A stretch of 28,695 nucleotides of DNA, from positions 1 through 28,695 of the IMG/VR virus record IMGVR_UViG_3300021416_000008. The stretch is one strand, 5' to 3'. The notes under the pieces are model-generated. The model searched no databases, was not told the DNA's origin, and saw only the letters and a program-made list of their open reading frames with translations. Every line of letters starts with the position of its first letter. Position 1 is the first letter of the stretch. This document shows positions 13,098-21,778 of the stretch, piece after piece. The position numbers and the translations under genes were made by a program. The DNA is from a virus.

Positions 13098-16000
13098 ATG
13101 GGATACAGCGCGTCACCTGGAGCAATCATCCGAATCGGCGTCGACGGCGCCGCGGAGTCACGCCGTGAGATCGACACCGTCGCTCGGACGATGAGCAACC
13201 TGGCGGCCTCCGTGCAGAGCGCCATGCGCAGCCTGGCCGCCTCGATCGGTATCGGCGCCGGTGTCGCCCAGGTCGTCCAGATGTCGGACGAATACGCCAA
13301 GTTCACGGCCCAGCTGCGCCTCGCCACCCAGTCGCAGCGCGAATATGGGGCGGCCTATGCCGATGTAAGGCGAATCGCCAACGAGTCGCAGCAGGGCCTC
13401 GCCGAGACCGGCGTCCTGTACGCCCGTATCGCGAACGGCACGCGCGAGCTTGGCACCACGCAGAAGCAGGTTGCCGCGATCACCGAGACGGTCAACCTGG
13501 CGCTCAAAGTGTCCGGTGCTACTGCCTCGGAGTCGGCTTCCGCGCAGCTGCAGCTTGCCCAGGCGTTCGCTTCCGGGACGCTGCGCGGCGAAGAATTCAA
13601 TGCGGTCAACGAGGCCGCTCCGCGCCTCATGCTGGCCTTGGCGGATGGCATCGGCGTGCCTGTCGGCGCCTTGAAAAAGATGGCGGAGAACGGCGAGATC
13701 ACGTCGAAAATCATGTCCGACGTACTGCCGAAGGCGCTCGCTACGCTGCGCGAGGAGGCGAAGCAGGTCGAGACCATCGGCGGCGCCTTCACCGTCCTGA
13801 AGAACAACGCCATGGAGTTCTTCGGCGTTCAGGCGCAGGCCAGCGGAGCTGTCGCGGCCATGACTGGGGCAATCGGGCTGCTCGCCAACAACCTGTCCCT
13901 GATTGCCGGCGCGGTTGCTACCGTGGCAACCGCCAAGCTCGCCACCTGGCTGAGCAGTATGGCGACCAGTGCCTACGGCGCCGTCGTCTCCAATCGCGCG
14001 CTGACCGCGTCGACGCTGGCGGCGGGCGTCGCAACGACCGAGGCCGCAGCGGTCGCGTCGGCAGCGAAGCTCGCTGAAGCGCAAGCCAACGTTCGTGCAA
14101 GCGCTTCAGAGATGGCCCTGGCGAATGCCCGGGTCGCCGAGCTGCGCGCGTCCGTCCTGGCTGCCGAGGGCGCTGTCGCACTCGCAATCGCCACCAATGG
14201 CCTGATCCCGGCCCAGGCGCGCGCGATCGCGCTCGCCGAGGCCAATACCGTCGCCCTGGCCGCGCAAGCGGTGGCTGGCAATGCTGCGACCGTGGCGGCA
14301 AACGCTCACACAGGGGCACTTGCTGCCCAAACCGCCGCGGCGACGATTGGCGCGCGCGCCATGGGAATCCTGCGCGGCGCCGTTGCCTTCCTCGGCGGCC
14401 CTATCGGCGCGATCGTCACCCTGCTGGGTGCCGGCGCCTTGGCTTGGCAAATCTGGGGCGACAAGGGCGCAGAGGCGGAAAAGAAAGTCACCAATACGCT
14501 GGCCGACGAGATCGACGACTACCTGGGCAATCTTCAGAAGCAGATCGACAAGCTGAAGGAGCGCAACGAGCTGGCCGCCAAGGGTATGACGACCGGAGCG
14601 GCGCCGACGACCGAGGGCGACAAAAAGCGCGAACAGATCCTGGCCGAGATCAATCGCATCTCGAAGCAAACTGACCTGGATGTCGGGACCAAGACCGAAA
14701 TGCTGCGCGTATGGGGTGCTCGCCTCAACACCGTCACCCTGGAGATGGAACAGTTCAACGCCGCCCAGAAGAAGAGCAAGGACCTGGCCTTTACGACGGA
14801 ATATGCGGAATGGCAGGGCAAGAACGGTACCGCAACCCAAAAAATTGCTTACGAGCTGGAAGAGCTTCGCAAAAAATACGGCCGCATTACCCCTGAGATG
14901 GAAAAATTCGTTCGGGCCAAGTATGCCGACAAGGGTGCAGCCGCCCAGGTCAAGCAGGAAGCCACCGCGTACTCGACCCTGATGACGTCGATCCACGAGA
15001 AGATCGCCGCCAACAAGCTCGAGGCCGCCGGCTACGCGTCCATGACCGACGCACAGAAGATGACGATCCAGCTCGACGCTGCGATCGGCACCGGCAAGAA
15101 CAAGCTGTCGAAGGCGCACATCGACGCCGCGCGCGCGCAGATCGCCGTCGTCGCCGCCCAGGACGCCGAACTGCTGTCGGCTGCTGGCGTGAAAAAGGCT
15201 GTCCAGGAACTGAACGACGACCGCAACACCGCCTACGCCAACGCGATGGCCGAGGTCACGGCAAATGAAGAACTGGTCGCCACCTATGGCATGACCAAGC
15301 TGCAGATCGAGCAGCTGACGCTTGCGCGCCTCGAGGACCGTCTCGCGCAGCGCGCTGCGCTCGAGCTGGACGCGCAGGAGGTGGCGCAGCTGGAGCGGAT
15401 GATCGCCGCCAAGCGCCGCAACGTCGCGGCTGTCGGCAAGCTCGACAAGCTCGAGCAGGGTTCGGACGTCACCAAGGCGAAGGAGCTGCTCGACATCATG
15501 ACGTCGATCGACGAGATCACCCGGTCGGCCGCGGCCGGCATGGCGCAATCGTTCGGCCGGGTAGGCTCAGCGATCGGGGAAATGACAACCTCGCTCAGCG
15601 GATACGGGCGCACCCAGGCAGCGATCGCCGCTCAGTTGGCGGCCGAAAAGAAAGACGCAAAAAACGATCCAGTAAAAATCGCGGCTGCCGAGACCAAGGC
15701 TTCCCAGGCCGCCGCCATGGCCCAAGTGCGTCAATACGGCGACATGGCGAGCGCCGGGAAGAAATTTTTCAAAGAGCACACGGCTGGCTACAAGGTGATG
15801 GAGGGCGCCGAGAGGGCATTCCGCGCCTACGAAATGGCGATGGCCTTGCAGGCGATGGTCAAGAAGATCTTCTTCAAGGAAGGGGAGGTCGCAGCCAATC
15901 TCACGCTGAATGCGACGAAGCTGACCGGGGAGGCCGCCACCACGGCTGCGTCGACCGGGCTTGCTGCGACCGAGGCCAGCGCCTGGGGCGTTACTGCTGT

Positions 16001-18155
16001 GGTTAAGTCGCTCGCGTCCCTGCCATTCCCCTGGAACCTGGCAGCGGGCGCAGCCACGCTGGCCGCGGTTGTCGCGATCGGCGCGTCGATGCTGGGTGGG
16101 CTCGGCGGTGGTGGCGGGGCGATTACGCCATCGTTCGAAGAAAAACAAAAGCTGCAGGGTACCGGCACGGTGCTGGGTGACAGCACGGCCAAGTCGGAAT
16201 CGATGTCGAAGTCGCTCGAGATGCTGGAGAACTATGCTTCGCTCGAGCTGGACTATCAAAACTCGATGCTCACGGCGCTGCGCAATATCGAGACGGCCCT
16301 GGGCGGCGCCGCCAAAGGCATCATGCAGACGACCGGCATCACCGCCGGCAGCGCCTTCGGCACCGTGAACAGCTCGAGTTCGAACTTCTTCGGCTCGGAC
16401 AAGACGACGACCATCGACGACACCGGCGTCAAGTTCAGCGGCACGTTCGGCGCGCTGAGGGCCGGCATGGGCAGCGGCGTCCAGTACGAAGACGTCATCA
16501 AGACTAGCGATGGTGGCTGGTTCCATGGCGACTCGACCACCAAGTCAACCAATACGAAGGCGCTGAGCGCGGAGGCGATGAAGCCGTTCGCCCTCATCTT
16601 CGACAACATGGGCGACCTGCTGGTCGACGCCGGCGTCAAGCTTGGCAAGGACGGCGCCACCCTCACCAACGCGATCAACGGCATCAGCGTCGATTTCGAG
16701 GTGAGCCTGCGCGACCTGAAAGGCCAGGAGCTCACCGACGCCCTCAATGCCGGCATTTCCGTCGCCTTCGACAAGGTGACGAAAGATCTGTTCCCGATGA
16801 TCGCCCAGTTCCAGAAGATGGGTGAGGGAATTGGGGAAACTCTGGTGCGCGTCGCGACCGACGTCAAGGCGGTCGACAGCGTGTTCGCGTCGATGGGAAA
16901 GACCTCGAACGGTCTCTACAGCTCCGCCGGCAAGATGGCGTCGATCTTGAATGGCATGACCGTCGAAGCAAAGGTGCGCCTGGTCGAGCTGTCCGGCGGC
17001 CTGGATGAATTCGCCTCGTCCGCGAAGTCGTTCATGCAGAACTTCTACACCGAGGCAGAGCAGATCCGCGCCCAGAAGGCCAAGCTGAACCCGGTGCTGG
17101 CCCAGTACGGCCTGTCGACCGAGGGCGCCGATGCTCAGGCCATGTTCAAGAAATTCATCCTGAGCCTGGACGTCACCACCGAGGCCGGCGCCAAGACCTA
17201 CGCCATGCTGATGAGCGTGCAGCAGGCATTCAAGGACGTGACCAGTTCGGCCGCCGACGAGCGTGCTGACCTCCTCGCCGAGTGGGACGACTTGACATTG
17301 ACGTCGGCCCAAAAGCTGGCCAAGGCCCGCCTCGCGGTGGATCCGGCCAACCGCGCCCTGTTCGACCAGGTGGCCCTGCAGCGTCAGCTCAAGGAAGCGA
17401 CCAACGGTGGGTCGGACGGGCTTGCGGACATGATCGACCGCCTGACCGCGACGAAGACCAGCACGCTGGCCTATCTGGATTCCCTGATGGTCGGCACCTT
17501 GAGCACGCTGACGCCAATGCAGAAGTACCTGGAGACGCAACGCCAGTACAACGCAGCGGCCGACAAGGCGCTCGCCAACCCGGCCGATTCAGAAGCCGTG
17601 TCGGCCGCCCAGACCGCCGCGACGGCATTCCTCACGGCCAGCCAGGTGATTAACGCCTCAAGCGCGGCATATATCAGCGACAAGTCGAAAGTGCAGGGCG
17701 ACATGGGCCGCCTGGCCGCGATCGCAGGCGCCCAGTTGACGGACGCGCAGCGGCAGCTGTCGGCCCTCGACAAGCAGGTGGTCGGCATTGCCCAGCTGAA
17801 TGACACTGCGGCCTCGATCCAAGAAGCGATCGTCAACCAGGACCAGGGCGCGGCGGTACCGATGGTTGCGCCTGCGTTTGATGTGCAGAGGTATGCCGCC
17901 AATTCGAGCGCCGCTTCGGATGCGCTGGCAAGCGAAGTTCGGGCCCTGCGGGAGGAGAACGCGGAGCAGCGCGCGATCAATGCTGCTGTGCTCGCCGAGC
18001 TGAAGCAGCTGCGCGCCGATGCCAACCACAACGCTGGTGAACAGCTCGACGCTACCGAAAGCATGGGAAAAACCGTTGCAGACGGAGTGGGCGGGGCGAT
18101 GGAGCAGGCTGCGTACCTTGCGCGAAACCCACCTCGGGTAGCGACGCGTTCTTAA
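13098..18155 (+). CDS. Tail tape measure protein
   Basis: 1685 residues. It sets tail length and is ejected ahead of the DNA. The N-terminus (GAIIRIGVDGAAESRREIDTV, then YAKFTAQLRLATQSQREYGAAYADVRRIANESQQGL to about residue 230) matches the tape measure N-terminal domain family. Hydrophobic stretches near residues 266-290, 422-452 and 978-1000 could insert in the host membrane. Long Ala/Glu/Lys-rich helical coiled segments fill the rest, and the C-terminus is helical (ALASEVRALREENAEQRAINAAVLAELKQLR). At about 0.15 nm per residue the tail would be roughly 250 nm, a long flexible siphovirus tail. It is the longest gene here. Confidence 0.95.
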   Translation: MGYSASPGAIIRIGVDGAAESRREIDTVARTMSNLAASVQSAMRSLAASIGIGAGVAQVVQMSDEYAKFTAQLRLATQSQREYGAAYADVRRIANESQQGLAETGVLYARIANGTRELGTTQKQVAAITETVNLALKVSGATASESASAQLQLAQAFASGTLRGEEFNAVNEAAPRLMLALADGIGVPVGALKKMAENGEITSKIMSDVLPKALATLREEAKQVETIGGAFTVLKNNAMEFFGVQAQASGAVAAMTGAIGLLANNLSLIAGAVATVATAKLATWLSSMATSAYGAVVSNRALTASTLAAGVATTEAAAVASAAKLAEAQANVRASASEMALANARVAELRASVLAAEGAVALAIATNGLIPAQARAIALAEANTVALAAQAVAGNAATVAANAHTGALAAQTAAATIGARAMGILRGAVAFLGGPIGAIVTLLGAGALAWQIWGDKGAEAEKKVTNTLADEIDDYLGNLQKQIDKLKERNELAAKGMTTGAAPTTEGDKKREQILAEINRISKQTDLDVGTKTEMLRVWGARLNTVTLEMEQFNAAQKKSKDLAFTTEYAEWQGKNGTATQKIAYELEELRKKYGRITPEMEKFVRAKYADKGAAAQVKQEATAYSTLMTSIHEKIAANKLEAAGYASMTDAQKMTIQLDAAIGTGKNKLSKAHIDAARAQIAVVAAQDAELLSAAGVKKAVQELNDDRNTAYANAMAEVTANEELVATYGMTKLQIEQLTLARLEDRLAQRAALELDAQEVAQLERMIAAKRRNVAAVGKLDKLEQGSDVTKAKELLDIMTSIDEITRSAAAGMAQSFGRVGSAIGEMTTSLSGYGRTQAAIAAQLAAEKKDAKNDPVKIAAAETKASQAAAMAQVRQYGDMASAGKKFFKEHTAGYKVMEGAERAFRAYEMAMALQAMVKKIFFKEGEVAANLTLNATKLTGEAATTAASTGLAATEASAWGVTAVVKSLASLPFPWNLAAGAATLAAVVAIGASMLGGLGGGGGAITPSFEEKQKLQGTGTVLGDSTAKSESMSKSLEMLENYASLELDYQNSMLTALRNIETALGGAAKGIMQTTGITAGSAFGTVNSSSSNFFGSDKTTTIDDTGVKFSGTFGALRAGMGSGVQYEDVIKTSDGGWFHGDSTTKSTNTKALSAEAMKPFALIFDNMGDLLVDAGVKLGKDGATLTNAINGISVDFEVSLRDLKGQELTDALNAGISVAFDKVTKDLFPMIAQFQKMGEGIGETLVRVATDVKAVDSVFASMGKTSNGLYSSAGKMASILNGMTVEAKVRLVELSGGLDEFASSAKSFMQNFYTEAEQIRAQKAKLNPVLAQYGLSTEGADAQAMFKKFILSLDVTTEAGAKTYAMLMSVQQAFKDVTSSAADERADLLAEWDDLTLTSAQKLAKARLAVDPANRALFDQVALQRQLKEATNGGSDGLADMIDRLTATKTSTLAYLDSLMVGTLSTLTPMQKYLETQRQYNAAADKALANPADSEAVSAAQTAATAFLTASQVINASSAAYISDKSKVQGDMGRLAAIAGAQLTDAQRQLSALDKQVVGIAQLNDTAASIQEAIVNQDQGAAVPMVAPAFDVQRYAANSSAASDALASEVRALREENAEQRAINAAVLAELKQLRADANHNAGEQLDATESMGKTVADGVGGAMEQAAYLARNPPRVATRS

Positions 18156-18187
18156 CAAACAATATTCAACATGAGAAGAAGGCCAGC

Positions 18188-19627
18188 ATGAACCGCGTAA
18201 AAACCACGACCACCACGACCGGCACCGGCAATATCACCGTGTCAGCGGGCGCCGCCGCGCGCTGCGCGCCGCTGTCGAGTATCGCCTCCGGCAAACAAGT
18301 TGCCATCGTCATCGAGGACGAGTCCGGCACGGACTGGGAACTGTCGCTTTGCACGATCCTGACGGCAACAACGTTTTCGCGCGATACCGTGCTGAACGGT
18401 TCGGCCGGCGCAGGCAACAAGGTCAACTTCGGCGTGGGCACGAAAACCGTGTTCGTCACGATGGATGCCAACGGTCAAACAATCGCGGACCTGCCCGACG
18501 GCGGCGCCGCGCAGGACAACGACATCGTCGAGATCAGCCGAAATGGCGTCTCCATGCGGCTGACGCGTGCGGCCCTGGTAGCCGGCGGCAGCGCCCCGGC
18601 CGATACCACGGCCCCCACGTTGTCCAGCCCGACAGGAGCGTCGACCGGTACAACGACCGCCAGCGGCTCAGTCACGACCAGCGAAGGCAATGGCACGCTG
18701 TATTTCCTTGCAACGGTGAACGCGACGGAAACGGCTGCCACGGTCAAGGCGAGCGGTGCAACGCAAGCGATCAACAGCACCGGCAGCAAGGCCGTCAGCG
18801 TGACGGGGCTATCGGCAAATACCACGTATTACCTTCATTTTGTACACCGCGATGCTGGCGGCAATGATTCGGCTCGCGTTAGCTCGACTAGCTTCACGAC
18901 ATCAGCCGCTGGCGACACGACCGCACCGACGCTGTCCAGCCCTACTGGCACGCAAACCGGCGAGACAACCGCGACCGGCTCAGTGTCTACCAACGAGGCG
19001 AACGGCACGCTGTATCGCTACATCAGCACGAATGCGGTCGAATCAGTCTCGACCGTGAAAGCAGCGAATCTAACCAGCGCGGTCGCTGCGACCGGTGCAC
19101 AAGCTGTCAACGCCACCGGATTGACGGCAAACACCACGTATTACTGGCACTTTGTCCATCGAGACGCGGCAGGCAATGACTCGGTCGTCGCCAACAGTGC
19201 AGCCTTCACAACTGCCGCAGCGGCAGGCACGAACTACAACATCATCGGATACGGTGGCGTGCAGGGCCCGCCTGCTTCTGTCAATGCCGCATCGTCACAA
19301 GTCTACGGCACAAAAAAGTTGGCGATCGAGAAGCCGGGTGCGTACTACACGTTCTCGCCTGCGCCTGCAAGCGCGGTGTCGGGCTGGGGCACATCGAACA
19401 CCGTTCCTCCGGCAACGCTGGCCGACCCGAACACCAACTACAACGGTGCAAATTCAGTCAACGGCATGGTACCGATGGGCGCCTACGACGGTACGAGCTT
19501 CCGCGATATGTCCTCCTACTGGCCTACGGTAGGGGCGGGTACGGTCACTGTATACCTGTGGATTAAGCCGGTCGACGGCCAGGCGTATTGCTTCAATCCG
19601 TCCGGCACTGTTGTGAGCAATATCTGA
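18188..19627 (+). CDS. Tail fibre/tip protein with two tandem Fn3-like repeats
   Basis: 479 residues, preceded by GAAGG 5 bp before the ATG. Residues 1-138 form a compact Thr/Gly-rich head (GTDWELSLCTILTATTFSRDTVLNGS), as seen at the N-terminus of phage fibre or appendage proteins. Residues 139-242 and 243-346 are a clear tandem repeat of 104 residues, each opening DTTAPTLSSPTG and ending with NTTYY-x-HFVHRDA-GNDS, an Fn3/Big-like fold. The last 130 residues (about 350-479) are unlike the rest and Gly/Tyr/Asn-rich, probably a binding domain. It lies straight after the tape measure. The stop overlaps the next ATG as TGATG. Adhesion to the host surface is inferred. Confidence 0.65.
   Translation: MNRVKTTTTTTGTGNITVSAGAAARCAPLSSIASGKQVAIVIEDESGTDWELSLCTILTATTFSRDTVLNGSAGAGNKVNFGVGTKTVFVTMDANGQTIADLPDGGAAQDNDIVEISRNGVSMRLTRAALVAGGSAPADTTAPTLSSPTGASTGTTTASGSVTTSEGNGTLYFLATVNATETAATVKASGATQAINSTGSKAVSVTGLSANTTYYLHFVHRDAGGNDSARVSSTSFTTSAAGDTTAPTLSSPTGTQTGETTATGSVSTNEANGTLYRYISTNAVESVSTVKAANLTSAVAATGAQAVNATGLTANTTYYWHFVHRDAAGNDSVVANSAAFTTAAAAGTNYNIIGYGGVQGPPASVNAASSQVYGTKKLAIEKPGAYYTFSPAPASAVSGWGTSNTVPPATLADPNTNYNGANSVNGMVPMGAYDGTSFRDMSSYWPTVGAGTVTVYLWIKPVDGQAYCFNPSGTVVSNI
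18602..19225 (+). repeat. Tandem 312-bp in-frame duplication (two Fn3-like units)
   Basis: Unit 1 is 18602-18913 and unit 2 is 18914-19225. Both are exactly 104 codons. Opening and closing protein motifs are shared, while the central part has diverged, so the duplication is not recent. Confidence 0.8.
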
Positions 19628-21117
19628 TGGGAGTGATTCGATTAACCAGCACGGGCAAGCTACGGCTATCGGGCGGGAAGGTTCGCCTCACCGCAAACGA
19701 TCCGGCCCCGGTCATTCCTGGCGCCGCGGCTACCAGCCTGACCGTTAGCGATTACTTGGCCGACCGGATTTTCCAGCGCGTCGGCACGAGCAAGGCAGTA
19801 CCTGTCACCGGAACCAGCAATGGCGACGCCGCGCAGGTTCGCGCGGTCAATATGGACGGCACGCCGGCGACTGCATGGGAAACCATGCCCGTCACCGGAG
19901 GCGCGTACAGCGGCCTGCTGACCGTACCGCAAGGCGGCTTCTACAAACTGCAAGCGCGCGATGCTGTTAACACCGCACTGATCGCCAATGGCACGAACAA
20001 GTTTGCCGTCGGCGTCCTGGTCGGCATGATCGGGCAATCGAACATGGTCCGCCTGTCGGAGCTGCACGGCGGTTACCCGCTCGTCGACTTGAAGACGCGC
20101 CGCTTTGCTAATGGCGCATGGTCGTTTGTCGGCAATTACAACCTGTCGGAACAGTACCCGCCGAACACGACCGTCAACGTCTACGGCGCCAACTACCAGT
20201 TCCCGTCACCGAACGGCGACGGCATCACGTATTTCGTGAACTACCTGCGCGCAGCCCTGGGCGTCCCTGTCGGGACGTTCGAATATGCGGTCAGCGGTTC
20301 GCCGCTCTCTGGCTGGGTTCCCGGGGGGCAGCAGTACAACACGTTCACGTCCGCGATAACGGCGTCAGGAGGGGATTGCGAGGCTGCGATCTTCCTTCAG
20401 GGAGAGCAGGACGCGGTGCTTGGCACCAGCGGCGCGGCATACCAGGCAGGCGTGCAAAGCCTGCTCGACGGGGTGCGCAACCTTGTCGGCCGCGACAGCA
20501 CGAACTTCCATTTCGGCGTCGTCCTGGTCGGTCCTGGCGCTGGCTTCGCTCCGGCTGGCCGCCTGGGTGCTATTCGCAAAGCACAGCTTGACTTCGTGGC
20601 AGCAAACACCGGCGCGTTTGTATGCGGCATCGCGACTGATGCAGATCTGGCGGGCGACTCAATCCACTTCAACACGGAAAGCCAGATCCGCCAGGGCTAC
20701 CGCTACGCGCTCGGTATGGCAAACCGGCTCGGCGCCCTGCCATACGGCGCGCAGGGTCCGCGCATCACCGGAGCGACCCGCTCGGGCGTGACAGTGACCG
20801 TGGCAATCGCGCAGAACGGCGGCACGCAGCTGCTCGACGGCGCGGGCGGCAACGGTTTCGCGCTGACGGGCTTCCGCGTCTTCAATAACGGGGCACCGGT
20901 CACGATCAGCAGCACGGCAATTTCCGGGAACTCGGTCGTGCTGACGCTCGCAAGCGCACCAGGTGGGGCGGTGACGCTGGATTACGCGATGGCTGATGCA
21001 CCGTTCGGCGGCACCTTTGTGCCCGCCGCATCGCTGTACGACAACCGCACCGTGCCGGGTGATTCGCTCGGCTTGCCGCTGCAACCGTGCGCCGCAATCA
21101 CCGTGACGGGGAGCTGA
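19627..21117 (+). CDS. Tail-associated SGNH / sialate O-acetylesterase-like hydrolase
   Basis: 496 residues from the ATG overlapping the previous stop. Residues 1-30 (RLTSTGKLRLSGGKVRLTA) look like a structural attachment segment. The catalytic domain has the SGNH signature: GQSNM with nucleophile Ser138, QGEQD at 258-262, and DSIHF with Asp344 and His347. This is the set of the SASA/carbohydrate-esterase group, which removes acetyl groups from sugars. The C-terminal 130 residues are beta-rich (TGATRSGVTVTVAIAQNGG onward). Lying among tail-tip genes, it probably deacetylates host surface polysaccharide (O-antigen or capsule) during adsorption. The substrate is unknown. All catalytic residues are present, so it is probably active. 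Confidence 0.8.
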   Translation: MGVIRLTSTGKLRLSGGKVRLTANDPAPVIPGAAATSLTVSDYLADRIFQRVGTSKAVPVTGTSNGDAAQVRAVNMDGTPATAWETMPVTGGAYSGLLTVPQGGFYKLQARDAVNTALIANGTNKFAVGVLVGMIGQSNMVRLSELHGGYPLVDLKTRRFANGAWSFVGNYNLSEQYPPNTTVNVYGANYQFPSPNGDGITYFVNYLRAALGVPVGTFEYAVSGSPLSGWVPGGQQYNTFTSAITASGGDCEAAIFLQGEQDAVLGTSGAAYQAGVQSLLDGVRNLVGRDSTNFHFGVVLVGPGAGFAPAGRLGAIRKAQLDFVAANTGAFVCGIATDADLAGDSIHFNTESQIRQGYRYALGMANRLGALPYGAQGPRITGATRSGVTVTVAIAQNGGTQLLDGAGGNGFALTGFRVFNNGAPVTISSTAISGNSVVLTLASAPGGAVTLDYAMADAPFGGTFVPAASLYDNRTVPGDSLGLPLQPCAAITVTGS

Positions 21118-21118
21118 T

Positions 21119-21778
21119 ATGCAAGGATTTTCTCCTAACGCCGGGATGCCAAACGCGTGGGTCGCACCTTCGGGCGGGGGCGTTGTCCCTCAGCCTGACG
21201 GAACGCCTCCTACCTTCACGGGCACGCTCACGCACACGAAAACGTCGTCATCGATCACGGTTGACTGGTCGGGCGCCGCCAGCGGCGATAACGTTGCGGT
21301 AGCACGCCGTGAATACCGAATCGGCGGCAGCGGTCCATACGCGCCGGCCAGCTCGGCGGAGGAGACCAGCAAGCGGCACACGTTCCCGAGCCTGGCGTCG
21401 AGCACGCCCTACAAGATCGAGGTGCGATGCGTCGACACCAGCGAAAACGTCTCGATGCCGCTCACGATTGTCGTCACGACCAGCGCCGCGCCGGCGCCAG
21501 GCGGAGACGGCAGCAACTACATCCGCGGCAAACTGGCGACGCGTGCCGGCGTCCCACATTCAAGCCTCGCCGTTCTGGACTGGTCGTTGTTCTCGCAATC
21601 GTCGGTGAGCAACTTAGGTTCGCCCGTTGATCAGGGAATGCACACGATGTCAGCCGGCTCTGCCGATTTCGAAATCGCAGTGTTGGCCGTGGAAGTTCCA
21701 GCAGGATGGTACTGGCTGGTGATGTCCGACGCTGACGGCACGACCGCGGTAGCTGTCCGCGTACTGGTGGGTCCATGA
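21119..21778 (+). CDS. Fn3-domain tail-tip protein
   Basis: 219 residues. Residues about 30-125 form an Fn3-like domain (TFTGTLTHTKTSSSITVDWSGAASGDNV; TPYKIEVRCVDTSENVS). Residues about 140-219 are a separate beta-rich domain (VLDWSLFSQSSVSNLG, PAGWYWLVMSDADG). It begins one base after the esterase stop and its stop overlaps the next ATG (ATGA at 21775), so it is translated in a coupled chain. No enzyme motif is present. It probably links or decorates the esterase or hub at the tail tip. Confidence 0.6.
   Translation: MQGFSPNAGMPNAWVAPSGGGVVPQPDGTPPTFTGTLTHTKTSSSITVDWSGAASGDNVAVARREYRIGGSGPYAPASSAEETSKRHTFPSLASSTPYKIEVRCVDTSENVSMPLTIVVTTSAAPAPGGDGSNYIRGKLATRAGVPHSSLAVLDWSLFSQSSVSNLGSPVDQGMHTMSAGSADFEIAVLAVEVPAGWYWLVMSDADGTTAVAVRVLVGP

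Noticed and set aside
14106-15548. Minus-strand open frame of 480 codons opposite the tape measure gene
   Set aside because: Same GC shadow effect, with repetitive composition mirroring the Ala-rich coils on the + strand.
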